A program made the position numbers and the translations under genes. Below, one piece after another: positions 7,940-14,865 of a stretch of DNA of 17,947 nt. This DNA comes from Treponema sp. (GTDB taxonomy: Bacteria > Spirochaetota > Spirochaetia > Treponematales > Breznakiellaceae): assembly GCA_031266255.1 (NCBI GenBank), contig JAISBK010000016.1, positions 1 through 17,947 on the forward strand, given 5' to 3'. Within the stretch, counting starts at the first letter, position 1, and every line of letters begins with the position of its first letter. A model generated the notes under the pieces. The model did no database searches, was not told the DNA's origin, and saw only the letters and a list, made by a program, of their open reading frames with translations.

Positions 7940-8167
7940 CTATTTCTCAACTTCTTTTTGTACAGGACCTTCTTCTTTCTTTGCTTCGTTCATATCTTTA
8001 ATATCCGCAATACCGATAAAAACCGAAATAAGCCCGATAAACGCGGCAATCACCGGCAAAGCTCCTTTGAGAAAAACCAGTACATCCATTCCCCACCCCA
8101 GACCAGCGGGTAAAACCGAAAATACTACCCCAAAGAGAATGATGATACCTAGAATAAACGCTTTCAT
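7940..8167 (-). CDS. Small two-helix membrane protein
   Basis: 75 aa starting MKAFILG. It has two predicted transmembrane stretches (about residues 3-20 and 26-52), separated by Gly-Trp-Gly, and a charged C-terminal tail rich in Lys and Glu. Such a layout fits a small inner-membrane protein, but no family is recognised. The ATG at 8167 has GGAGG 5 nt upstream and is preferred. A TTG at 8179, in frame, also has its own GGAGG 4 nt upstream and would add four residues; its codon overlaps the downstream ribosome-binding site. Upstream on the minus strand is a TAGTATA box (8192-8198) that may be the -10 element. It is convergent with the exported-protein gene. Confidence 0.75.
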   Translation of the reverse strand: MKAFILGIIILFGVVFSVLPAGLGWGMDVLVFLKGALPVIAAFIGLISVFIGIADIKDMNEAKKEEGPVQKEVEK

Positions 8168-8222
8168 AGTGTCCTCCAACTATCCTCCACCTATACTACA
8201 GTTGATATTTGTTTATACGTAA

Positions 8223-8238
8223 GCCAGTTTCAAAACTG
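8223..8238. repeat. Short perfect palindrome upstream of the small membrane protein gene
   Basis: CAGTTT and AAACTG flank a 2-nt centre, in the gap between the small membrane protein gene and the HAD pseudogene. It may be an operator-like dyad; too short to act as a terminator stem. Confidence 0.35.
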
Positions 8239-8278
8239 CCTCATGCTTTATAAAGTATCCTTTTTTTTGAAGACTTAT

Positions 8279-9035
8279 TCAATACGGTAAGGTACGCGCG
8301 GCAAGACCAAACTCCCTTTTACTCAAGGGTGAAGCCTCTCCTATAATTTTATCAATAATTTTTAGTACGCCAAAATTATCATTTGAATCGGTGATAAAAT
8401 TTGCATATTGTTTCATATCATCATCAGCATTTTCTACAATATAACTATACGTTACGGATCGTAGCATTTCTATATCATTATAGGTATCCCCAAAAGCCAT
8501 CATTTGTTCAGATGCTAATCCAAGTTTTTTGCCAAGTAATCCTATGGCTTTCCCTTTATCTATTCCATAATTCATAATATCAATCCAAACCGTATCTCCC
8601 ACCGTAACAGCGAAATGATTGCTGTATTGTGGTTTAAATAGTTTTTCATAATATGCTCTACTGTCTTGATTGGGGAAATAAATGGTAAATTTATTAGCAT
8701 CTACAACAACCTTGTTAAGTTCTTCAACAAAAGCTATTTTTGAATAAAATGTTTTTAAATAATATTCATATATGTTATTTTTCTCAGATAAAAAAGCATT
8801 ATTTAATCCGCAAAGAATAGGTATTCCATCTGTTTTATGCTCTACAAACTCAATCATTGACTGATAATCGACAGGTTGTAGCAAATGTATATAAGGGCCG
8901 CCCGCTTGCAATAACAAAATCAATACCGATTTTATCTAATTGTAAAATATACATATCAAGGTTTGGCGGTAATTCGCCTTTTTCGGTAAGCAAGGTATGA
9001 TCCATATCTGATGCAATCAGTTTTATAGTATTCAT
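8279..9035 (-). pseudogene. Broken Cof-type (HAD-IIB) phosphatase
   Basis: Two overlapping frames together carry all four HAD motifs. The first (start 9035, ribosome-binding site AGGGGG) holds motif I SDMDHTLL and motif II ASGR, then ends at 8850. The second resumes in the other frame from about 8890 and holds the motif III lysine in GIDKGKAIGLL and motif IV FGDTYNDIEML, ending at 8279. Family members are sugar-phosphate or FMN/PLP phosphatases, cytoplasmic. The joined protein would be about 245 aa against roughly 265-270 for the family. The usual NGA segment after SGR, some 30 residues, seems absent, so an internal deletion that also shifted the frame is likelier than a single base error. 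Sampled stretches are only about 23-28% G+C against about 55% in pyrB, which suggests acquisition from an AT-rich genome and subsequent decay. Confidence 0.8.
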
Positions 9036-9288
9036 TACTATCCCCCTTTATTTTTTATAGTATTATCAATATTTTATCAAGTGAGCCAGAGCCGAACTTG
9101 CACTTTTTTGAAAGAGCCTCTAGTCTAAAAATGTATACGCCTATGCATTGGCCAACTTTTCACCATGGAGCATTACCTGTCGTCCCGGGGACTTGTTTGT
9201 TTAGGTCAAGTATGGTAGGCTTATGTAGATTAAGCATGATATGAAAAATAGAGCGTGGAAACATTATGTTGGTATGTGTGGAGTTGTG
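9036..9288. other. Gene-free stretch upstream of the pyrB leader
   Basis: No convincing gene. The part next to the HAD pseudogene is AT-rich and must hold its promoter. At 9077-9118 the motif GAGCC occurs three times around a TTTTTTGAAAG block. A 36-codon frame from 9130 has no ribosome-binding site and is not called. The pyrB leader transcript should start here, but no clear -35/-10 pair could be picked. Confidence 0.5.
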
Positions 9289-9317
9289 CCTTCCTGTGTA
9301 CTGGTTGCCAGGAAAGG
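9289..9317 (+). promoter_or_regulatory. Candidate pause or Shine-Dalgarno-masking hairpin in the pyrB leader
   Basis: CCTTCCTG (9289-9296) pairs with CAGGAA plus GG (9309-9317), with one bulged A. The 3' arm overlaps the GGAAAGGAAG ribosome-binding site of the leader peptide. It could pause RNA polymerase just before the U-rich tract, as in the E. coli pyrBI leader, or limit leader translation. A competing inner stem (CTGG with CCAG) is also possible. Confidence 0.45.
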
Positions 9318-9321
9318 AAGC

Positions 9322-9366
9322 ATGTTTTACCTTGTTTTTTATGATCTGTTGTATAGAGCCGCCTGA
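9322..9366 (+). CDS. Putative pyrB leader peptide (PyrL-like)
   Basis: A 14-codon ORF encoding MFYLVFYDLLYRAA. It has a purine-rich ribosome-binding site (GGAAAGGAAG, 9311-9320) directly before its ATG. The first 33 bases contain 20 T, including a run of six, so transcription through it would be sensitive to UTP. Its TGA (9364-9366) sits in the loop of the terminator that ends 14 nt before pyrB, so a ribosome reaching the stop would cover the hairpin. This is the logic of the enterobacterial pyrL-pyrBI attenuator, although that leader peptide is longer (44 codons). The peptide is probably regulatory only, with no function of its own. The call rests on arrangement, not on homology. Confidence 0.6.
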   Translation: MFYLVFYDLLYRAA

Positions 9367-9381
9367 GGGCGGTTTTTTTTT
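9357..9381 (+). terminator. Intrinsic terminator (attenuator) in front of pyrB
   Basis: CCGCC (9359-9363) and GGCGG (9368-9372) form a GC stem with a TGAG loop, extendable by a G-T and an A-T pair. Nine T follow (9373-9381). The pyrB ribosome-binding site GAGGAGG begins only 3 nt later, and no separate complete gene precedes it on this strand, so it fits an attenuator of pyrB rather than the end of another operon. Confidence 0.85.
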
Positions 9382-9395
9382 GCGAGGAGGATTAC

Positions 9396-10319
9396 ATGTT
9401 TACGAAGCGGCATCTGGTAGAGCCTGGAGACTTTACAATTGAAGAGATGGATCGGCTCTTTGATCTGGCTAAAAGGATCGAGCAAGACCAGGGGTACCTG
9501 CGGGAATCCTGCCGGGGAAAGATATTGGCTACCCTCTTTTTTGAACCCAGTACCCGAACCAGGCTTAGTTTTGAATCGGCTATGTTGCGTCTGGGAGGAA
9601 CGTGTCTGGGCTTTTCCGAACCAAGTTCCAGTTCTGTATCTAAAGGGGAGAGCCTGGCAGATACCATACGGGTCGTTTCCTGCTATGCGGACGTCATCGT
9701 CATGCGGAACCCTAAAGAAGGGGCTGCGCTGTTGGCCTCTCGGTATGCTACGGTCCCGGTGATCAATGCCGGAGACGGCGGCCACCATCACCCAACCCAG
9801 ACCCTGACGGATCTCCTCACCATCCGGCAGCTCAAGGGTTCTATTGGAGGGCTTACGGTGGGATTCTGTGGGGACCTCAAGTTTGGCCGAACCGTCCATT
9901 CTTTGGCAAAGGCCCTTTCCCGCTATCCTGCTATTACCATGATATTCATCTCCCCTCAGGAATTAAGGGTGCCTTGTTATATTACCGAAGGGATTCTTAA
10001 AAAAGCAGAAATCCCCTACATTGAAACCCATAGTCTTGAAAAGGTGATTGCAGATTTGGATGTTCTGTATATGACTAGGGTACAGCGCGAGCGTTTCTTC
10101 AATGAAGAAGATTATATCCGCCTTAAAGATAGTTATATCCTGAATCGAGAAAAAATGGACCATGCCCAGGACGAACTCATTATCCTCCATCCACTGCCCC
10201 GGGTGAATGAGATAGCACCGGAACTGGATGAGGACCCCCGGGCAAGCTATTTTAAACAGGCGAAATACGGTATGTATGTGCGAATGGCATTATTGGCCGC
10301 TATGTTAGGAACTTGTTAA
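9396..10319 (+). CDS. pyrB: Aspartate carbamoyltransferase catalytic chain
   Basis: Condenses carbamoyl phosphate with aspartate to carbamoyl-aspartate, the committed step of pyrimidine synthesis; cytoplasmic trimer. 307 aa, close to E. coli PyrB (310). Visible signatures: carbamoyl-phosphate loop PSTRTR (S52 to R56), the mobile-loop lysine in SSSSVSKGES (K83), NAGDGGHHHPTQTL (H132 equivalent to E. coli H134) and HPLPRVNEI. The start is fixed by GAGGAGG 5 nt before ATG. No pyrI regulatory chain follows, so allosteric control of the E. coli type is not evident; control probably acts at the attenuator directly upstream. Base composition is typical of the window, unlike the neighbouring HAD remnant. 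Confidence 0.97.
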   Translation: MFTKRHLVEPGDFTIEEMDRLFDLAKRIEQDQGYLRESCRGKILATLFFEPSTRTRLSFESAMLRLGGTCLGFSEPSSSSVSKGESLADTIRVVSCYADVIVMRNPKEGAALLASRYATVPVINAGDGGHHHPTQTLTDLLTIRQLKGSIGGLTVGFCGDLKFGRTVHSLAKALSRYPAITMIFISPQELRVPCYITEGILKKAEIPYIETHSLEKVIADLDVLYMTRVQRERFFNEEDYIRLKDSYILNREKMDHAQDELIILHPLPRVNEIAPELDEDPRASYFKQAKYGMYVRMALLAAMLGTC

Positions 10320-10342
10320 ATCAACGTGCATCTTCAATCCCT

Positions 10343-10348
10343 TATAAT
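10343..10348 (+). promoter_or_regulatory. Perfect -10 box abutting the next ATG
   Basis: TATAAT at 10343-10348 places the expected transcription start at about the A of the ATG at 10354. A matching -35 is weak (TCAACG at 10321, 16-nt spacing). No Shine-Dalgarno sequence precedes the ATG. Confidence 0.45.
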
Positions 10349-10353
10349 AGTAT

Positions 10354-11163
10354 ATGGACATCTATCGTATGGGTCTTGGCCTCAAGCAGGCTAAGCCGGA
10401 CTACCCGTTTATCCTGGTTTTGCTGTTCTTTTCTCTGAACGCCTGCGAAAACGAACGATTCATGCCTGCATACTCGGTGGAATTCCCACCCCTACCCGCT
10501 GCTTGGCAGGAGATCTTGGGGCCTCCCCATTGGCAGATCACCTGGATAAATCCTGAAGGAACCTGGGAGACAGTAGAGACCCATCAGGAACCCTTGGACA
10601 TCCGGTTGTTATCAGAATGGACTACTCCGGTGATAGCCTATCCCTATTGGCCTGAACACGGTGTCTTTCCCAATACGATGCGACCGGGGGGCGGCTTGTT
10701 TCCGTTTGATTATCAAGACCACCGGATACGGCTAACGTGGCGAGGGGGCGTTGAAGCCCTGGTATATCGGGAATTAGCAGCCCAGACGGAAGTCTCTGCC
10801 AAGGGAACCCCCCGATTACCCCACTACTTTAACTGGCCCCGGTTTAGAGCTTTACTGGAAGGGCCTCTTCTCCATGAAGCGGTGCAACAGGATCTTTGGT
10901 CTGCAGATTGGAAAGGGATATGCGTGAAGATAGCCCAATCAGGGTTTGATCGACGCCGTATTGTGCCTCAGCCCAGGAAAGAGTTGCTTGTGCCGGTAAA
11001 CTATGAGGGCCCCTGGATCGGCACATCCCCCTTTGGGAAACCACTCTATCAGGAACCAGAGCATATACTCCGTCTCCAGATTCCCCAGGACGGGGATACC
11101 TATTTTTCATCTGCAGGGATCCTCCGCTGTACCCAGGAGGCTTGGATGTGGTTCCATGAATAG
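10354..11163 (+). CDS. Lipoprotein of unknown function
   Basis: 269 aa. The N-terminus has a basic region (KQAKPDYP), a hydrophobic core FILVLLFF and lipobox SLNAC, so a lipid-anchored envelope protein is likely. The rest is rich in Trp, Pro and Tyr (PPLPAAW, PPHWQITW, YPYWPEHG) and contains GPWIGTSPFGKPLY. This composition suggests a beta-rich extracytoplasmic domain, but no family is recognised. Neither the ATG at 10354 nor the in-frame ATG at 10369 has a ribosome-binding site. A TATAAT box ends 6 nt before the first ATG, so the message may be leaderless, or the gene may be read through from pyrB, 34 nt upstream. It is convergent with the glycosyltransferase gene. Confidence 0.75.
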   Translation: MDIYRMGLGLKQAKPDYPFILVLLFFSLNACENERFMPAYSVEFPPLPAAWQEILGPPHWQITWINPEGTWETVETHQEPLDIRLLSEWTTPVIAYPYWPEHGVFPNTMRPGGGLFPFDYQDHRIRLTWRGGVEALVYRELAAQTEVSAKGTPRLPHYFNWPRFRALLEGPLLHEAVQQDLWSADWKGICVKIAQSGFDRRRIVPQPRKELLVPVNYEGPWIGTSPFGKPLYQEPEHILRLQIPQDGDTYFSSAGILRCTQEAWMWFHE

Positions 11164-11175
11164 CCTACTTTTTCC

Positions 11176-11211
11176 GTAAGCGTTAACACTCCCTTGGGGC
11201 AATTAGCTTAC
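11176..11211. repeat. Inverted repeat between convergent genes
   Basis: GTAAGC (11176-11181) and GCTTAC (11206-11211) are perfect inverted copies around an inner CCC-TT-GGG dyad. It lies between the stops of two converging genes and overlaps the last codons of the minus-strand one. There is no T-run on either side, so terminator function is uncertain. Confidence 0.4.
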
Positions 11212-11970
11212 CCAGCGGTGCATCAGTAAGAGGATTTTATAATACAAATAAGGAAACACTTTAAATACCCAAAATGGCTTGTGTAAACAAAATCCTATCC
11301 ACTCAAGGCCATGATCAAAAGAATACTGGGATGGGTGCTTTCGTTGTTCTGCAAATATCTCGTACAGATCGCTGCACCACAGGCGAAGTCCTGGAGGAAG
11401 TTCGGTGTCATGCCGGGCGATCCAATGTTCTCCGCCTGCAACACCTTTACCCACCAATAAGAGTGAAGGGGATGCTTTGCTGATAGCCTTAAGGAGATTT
11501 TTTTCGCTAGCCTTCTTAAAGGAACCTGCATAACGGCCAACAATACGCAGGCGTGGAAAAGTTTGCCGTATGTTTTTTTCCGCTTTTTTGAGGGTTTGCA
11601 GCTTTCCTCCCAGCAAGTACAGGGATAATTCCCGTTCTTCGAGGCTCGTCAGCAGTTTAACGACAAAATGAAAGGGCATATACCGGGATACCTGCTTGCC
11701 AATTACAAACCGGATCCCTCCTACGAGACTTTTTGCGATGGGAATCACCAAGGAAGCACTGAGTACATAGGCTCGGTATTCTTTGTTACTTCGAGCCCGC
11801 AGGAGATCCGCAAGGGAAAGCAAGACGATATTTTTACCCCCCCCACTGTCCAATAAGGGACGAATGATATCGGGGAGGTGTTCTAGTTCAAGTATATCCA
11901 GGGGAACCTTTAATAAGCTTACCCGTTCTCGTATTACCCCCGGTTCTCCTTCAGGATGCTCAGTATCCAC
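11203..11970 (-). CDS. Divergent WecG/TagA/CpsF-family glycosyltransferase
   Basis: 255 aa. The family transfers N-acetylmannosamine or related sugars onto lipid-linked intermediates for cell-surface polymers. Recognisable parts: the N-terminal block VLLSLADLLRARSNKEYRAYVLSA, the central ELSLYLLGGK strand-turn, FPRLRIVGRYAGSF, SLLLVGKG, and the C-terminal HGLEWIGFCLHKPFWVFKVF. Canonical features are altered: the usual PDG after the second strand reads PIA, and the usual P-K/R-Q-E-W segment reads AGGEHW. Activity may therefore differ or be lost, although the fold seems intact. The GTG start at 11970 has GGAG 8 nt upstream. It lies 65 nt downstream of ctp in the same direction and could be co-transcribed. 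Family call fairly secure, substrate unknown. Confidence 0.75.
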   Translation of the reverse strand: MDTEHPEGEPGVIRERVSLLKVPLDILELEHLPDIIRPLLDSGGGKNIVLLSLADLLRARSNKEYRAYVLSASLVIPIAKSLVGGIRFVIGKQVSRYMPFHFVVKLLTSLEERELSLYLLGGKLQTLKKAEKNIRQTFPRLRIVGRYAGSFKKASEKNLLKAISKASPSLLLVGKGVAGGEHWIARHDTELPPGLRLWCSDLYEIFAEQRKHPSQYSFDHGLEWIGFCLHKPFWVFKVFPYLYYKILLLMHRWVS

Positions 11971-12025
11971 GGTGTGCGCTCCAAAAATATGATAGCCCCA
12001 ATGATCGGACTCGCAACATAGGAAG

Positions 12026-12053
12026 TCCCCTAGGCTTCTAGGAAGCCAGGGGA
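12026..12053 (-). other. Hairpin over the ctp stop codon
   Basis: GGCTTC (12033-12038) pairs with GAAGCC (12042-12047) around a 3-nt loop; CCCC and GGGG extend the stem beyond a small internal mismatch. The ctp stop codon overlaps the loop. No T-run follows, so it may be an intercistronic processing or stability element rather than a terminator. Confidence 0.5.
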
Positions 12054-13555
12054 ATATCTTCTAAGATTGCCTCTTCCTGTAATACTTTGAGGGTCTTGGT
12101 AGTCTGCATTAAGACCCCATAGGTTCCCCCTTGCAGGATTTTTACTGCTTCCTGAAGTTGCACATCGTATTCTAAATCATATACCGGCGCTTGGGTGGTT
12201 CGGTGCTGCTCGTTTCTGATAAGCCGACGGAGCAACCCGGTATCCAGATGATATTCTTGCGTAAGCACCCGGGCAAAGGCAGCTATTTCTGCGCTGGTAG
12301 CTTGAGGATTGGCTTTAATGAAAGCAGGTATCCGGTTCGCGGTGATGAGGGCGGTCAGTTGTTCCGCATCTGCTTCGGTAAATTCCGGGAACTTTACCTC
12401 TAAATCGGGAGGTATGCCAATCTTATCAATGTTTACCTCACTGGGGGTATAATACCGGGCAGTGGTGATCTTGAAACCCGCCTTATCCAAGGGATACACC
12501 TGCTGTACCGACCCTTTTCCAAAGGACTTCTCCCCCACCAAGTAAGCCCGGCCCCGGTCTTTCAATGCACCAGCCACGATTTCCGAAGCCGATGCAGAAC
12601 CCCGGTTGATAAGCACAATAACCGGTATATCCTGGGGAACCAAGGTTTGCTTTCTCGCGTTAAAGACGGTATTTTCCGAGGGGATCCGGGACTTGGTACT
12701 GACCACCACCCCTTCATCAAGGAACAGATCGCTGATACCTACTGCGGATTGCAGGAGTCCACCGTAGTTATTACGCAGATCCAGGATGATGCTCCGGTAA
12801 TTATGCGCCTTAAACGATTCTATGGCCTCTTTTGCCCGGTCTAGGGTTCGCGGGGTAAAGGTGAGGAGCTTCAAGTACCCCACATCCTGGATCATAGCGT
12901 ATTTGGTGGTAGGCACCTCAATGAGCGCCCGCATCAAGGTAACGGGAAATTCAAACTTTTCGTTCCGGCGGATGAGGAGCTTGACTTCTTTCCCTGGTTC
13001 CCCGCGCAGACGGGCAAGAACATCGTCCATGCTTAATCCATCGGTGGGTTCCCCGTTTATCTCGATAATCAAATCCCCCGGATTGATCCCAGCCCGCCAA
13101 CCGGGGGTATCCTCAATAGGAGCAGCCACTTCTACATAGGGCGGTTTACCCTCTGCCCCCCGTTCCGGCTTGGAAATATAAAGCCCCACCCCGCCAAAAT
13201 TGCCTTGAGTGGTTTCGTTCAGATCCATCATTTCCTTTTCCGCAAGAAAGGTAGAATAGGGATCCCCCAAGGCGTTAAACATACCCTTCATGGCCCCTTC
13301 ATAGAGGGTCTGGGGATCCACATCTTCTACATAATGCTTTTGTATAAAATCAAAAACATTCTGCATAATCGAAGTATAACGCCACGTCTGCTGATTCGTA
13401 TCTCTTCCCTGGGCTTCAGCCCGGGGTACCGACGCAAGGGTAAACAACCCGCATAAAATAACCGTGGCCCCTATCCATAACAGCGGTAAGGGCAATTTCT
13501 TTTGAAGGGGATGTTGGGGATTAGGAACTAGGTGTTGGTGTACAGTTTCATTCAT
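12038..13555 (-). CDS. ctp: C-terminal processing protease (S41A family)
   Basis: Periplasmic serine protease of the CtpA/Prc type, which trims or degrades exported proteins from their C-termini. 505 aa. It has an N-terminal membrane/signal segment (about residues 20-46, ending PRAEA), a PDZ domain (about 115-205, with FGGVGLYI and AGINPGDLIIEINGEP), then the catalytic core with LRNNYGGLL, catalytic Ser in GSASASE (S322) and Lys in SFGKGS (K347). Their spacing of 25 equals that of E. coli Tsp. The C-terminal 100 residues beyond the core resemble the helical extension of bacterial Ctps. It starts at an ATG with AGAGGAG upstream and has its own promoter. The glycosyltransferase gene follows 65 nt downstream. 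By analogy it could process lipoproteins or transglycosylases; no direct evidence links it to the mltD-like protein here. Confidence 0.95.
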   Translation of the reverse strand: MNETVHQHLVPNPQHPLQKKLPLPLLWIGATVILCGLFTLASVPRAEAQGRDTNQQTWRYTSIMQNVFDFIQKHYVEDVDPQTLYEGAMKGMFNALGDPYSTFLAEKEMMDLNETTQGNFGGVGLYISKPERGAEGKPPYVEVAAPIEDTPGWRAGINPGDLIIEINGEPTDGLSMDDVLARLRGEPGKEVKLLIRRNEKFEFPVTLMRALIEVPTTKYAMIQDVGYLKLLTFTPRTLDRAKEAIESFKAHNYRSIILDLRNNYGGLLQSAVGISDLFLDEGVVVSTKSRIPSENTVFNARKQTLVPQDIPVIVLINRGSASASEIVAGALKDRGRAYLVGEKSFGKGSVQQVYPLDKAGFKITTARYYTPSEVNIDKIGIPPDLEVKFPEFTEADAEQLTALITANRIPAFIKANPQATSAEIAAFARVLTQEYHLDTGLLRRLIRNEQHRTTQAPVYDLEYDVQLQEAVKILQGGTYGVLMQTTKTLKVLQEEAILEDIPLAS

Positions 13556-13575
13556 AGTTTTATATACTCCTCTTT

Positions 13576-13605
13576 ATTATATACTAAAGCAGGACTCTTT
13601 GTCAG
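13576..13605 (-). promoter_or_regulatory. Sigma-70-type promoter of ctp
   Basis: On the minus strand CTGACA (13600-13605, five of six matches to TTGACA) is followed after 18 nt by a perfect TATAAT (13576-13581). Transcription would begin at about 13569, inside or just before the Shine-Dalgarno sequence of ctp, giving a very short leader. Confidence 0.6.
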
Positions 13606-13662
13606 ATATAAGGTGATGTTACTCGCATTTCCCAAATGATTCAAGGTCTTTTTCCTTGCTTC

Positions 13663-14757
13663 TTATATGGCGTACGCAGAAAGCCCTCTCAAGACCGGTA
13701 GAGCAGCTTCGGTACGTTCGATACAGCCGGGGAAATCTTCTGGTTGTAATAATACCGCCTCTCCGTCCATCTGGGCAAGGATGGGATAGGTACCCTGGAA
13801 TGTCACCTGATGCGCGGTAAACAGGATGGATTCCGGTTTATCGCGATGTCCGCCCGTAGTAAACAGCCCTTTTAAACGCAGCTTTCTGAACAGAGACATC
13901 TGCTTGACCGCACAAACATTCCGCTCATCCGGGAGTATCCATTTATGAGACCCGTAGGTACGCCTTCCGCTCACTCCCATTGCAAGGAGCAGTATACGTT
14001 CCTGCAACATTTTGAGGGTGTTCCCTGCTTCGTCAAAAGCCCTGATCTCCATAGGGCCAACTCGGTAGAGCCGATCATAAAAAAGCGCGGCCATATCCAC
14101 CCATAGTTTATAGGAATCCCCCGGCAGGAACCGCTTCATCTTGTTGGTCATGTGGGTAACAAAGGCATCAAGCCCTAGGGAAAGGATATTAAACGCGTAG
14201 AAAGGCCCCTTACCCGTGGCAGTGGTAAGCCGTAAGGCCCTGGCCATTTCAATCGTCGATGGATATATCAGGAGATCCAGGGCCTTGTCCAAGTCCCACG
14301 CATCAGCACCATCGTTCCCGGTTCCCATAGGAAGCCTCAGAACCGCAAAGCGTGCACGGATTTCAGGGGGAGCGGTATACAAGGCCATGAGGACTTCTCG
14401 GCTGGTACCATCTCCACCGGCAATGATGATCAAATGCAAGGGGACATCCGCAGAAAACGCAGGAGTTTCACCGTGAACATGGGCGATGAGGGCTTCGGTG
14501 ATCCTCCCTGCATGACCCGGTCCATTCGTGGGAATAAGCCCCCAGGTTTCCCCGGCTTCTTTTCCAGGAACCATTGCCTGGGCAATGCCGGAAGGCCCGG
14601 CATTAACTCGGCGAGGATTAAGCCGTGCTTTTGCTGCGCTGCGTATCAAGTGTGCGTGATGCCGCTTCCATCGGGCAGGAATGATAAAACCTCCTGCATG
14701 CAGATTGGCGATAATGGTCCACTTCAAAGGCCGCTCCGGGGTAAGCAGGGTATGCAT
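13663..14757 (-). CDS. Diacylglycerol kinase-family lipid kinase
   Basis: Soluble lipid kinase of the DAGK catalytic / LCB5 fold, which phosphorylates diacylglycerol or a related lipid using ATP at the membrane surface. About 364 aa from this start. Motifs in order: first strand LKWTIIANLHAGG (usually N-P-x-x-G), nucleotide loop IIAGGDGTSREV, PMGTGNDGADAWDL (family P-x-G-T-x-N-D), NILSLGLDAFVTH, and C-terminal QMDGEAV (family DGE). The frame extends to an ATG at 14826, but that codon has no ribosome-binding site. The ATG at 14757 has GGGGGAG 6 nt upstream and lies ten residues before the first strand, so it is preferred. Its substrate cannot be decided: DgkB-like recycling of diacylglycerol is plausible, but other lipids are possible. 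Not clearly in an operon with ctp, which has its own promoter. Confidence 0.88.
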   Translation of the reverse strand: MHTLLTPERPLKWTIIANLHAGGFIIPARWKRHHAHLIRSAAKARLNPRRVNAGPSGIAQAMVPGKEAGETWGLIPTNGPGHAGRITEALIAHVHGETPAFSADVPLHLIIIAGGDGTSREVLMALYTAPPEIRARFAVLRLPMGTGNDGADAWDLDKALDLLIYPSTIEMARALRLTTATGKGPFYAFNILSLGLDAFVTHMTNKMKRFLPGDSYKLWVDMAALFYDRLYRVGPMEIRAFDEAGNTLKMLQERILLLAMGVSGRRTYGSHKWILPDERNVCAVKQMSLFRKLRLKGLFTTGGHRDKPESILFTAHQVTFQGTYPILAQMDGEAVLLQPEDFPGCIERTEAALPVLRGLSAYAI

Positions 14758-14763
14758 ACAGAT

Positions 14764-14770
14764 CTCCCCC
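14764..14770 (-). promoter_or_regulatory. Ribosome-binding site deciding the lipid kinase start
   Basis: On the minus strand GGGGGAG lies 6 nt before the ATG at 14757. The longer candidate starting at 14826 has nothing comparable. Confidence 0.65.
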
Positions 14771-14821
14771 ATAAACGCGGCAAATACGGCGCTTGCTTTA
14801 ATCGTACGAGGATCCTCATGG

Positions 14822-14845
14822 TTCATGTACTAAACGTTACATGAA
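14822..14845. repeat. 8-bp dyad upstream of the lipid kinase gene
   Basis: TTCATGTA (14822-14829) and TACATGAA (14838-14845) are perfect inverted copies with an 8-nt spacer. It lies about 65 nt upstream of the preferred start, where a promoter or operator is expected, and overlaps the alternative ATG at 14826. Confidence 0.45.
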
Positions 14846-14865
14846 TCATCCCCAGGGTCAAGAAG

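Noticed and set aside
8890..8930. Programmed frameshift in the HAD gene
   Set aside because: No slippery heptamer at the junction, and the missing NGA segment points to a deletion rather than recoding.
9130..9240. 36-codon ORF upstream of the pyrB leader
   Set aside because: No ribosome-binding site and no conserved feature; likely chance.
9339..9899. Minus-strand open frame of 186 codons over pyrB
   Set aside because: Antisense shadow of a secure gene.
13638..13654. CAAGG/CCTTG hairpin after the lipid kinase gene as a terminator
   Set aside because: Only 5 bp with a 7-nt loop and no T-run following on the gene's strand; too weak to call.
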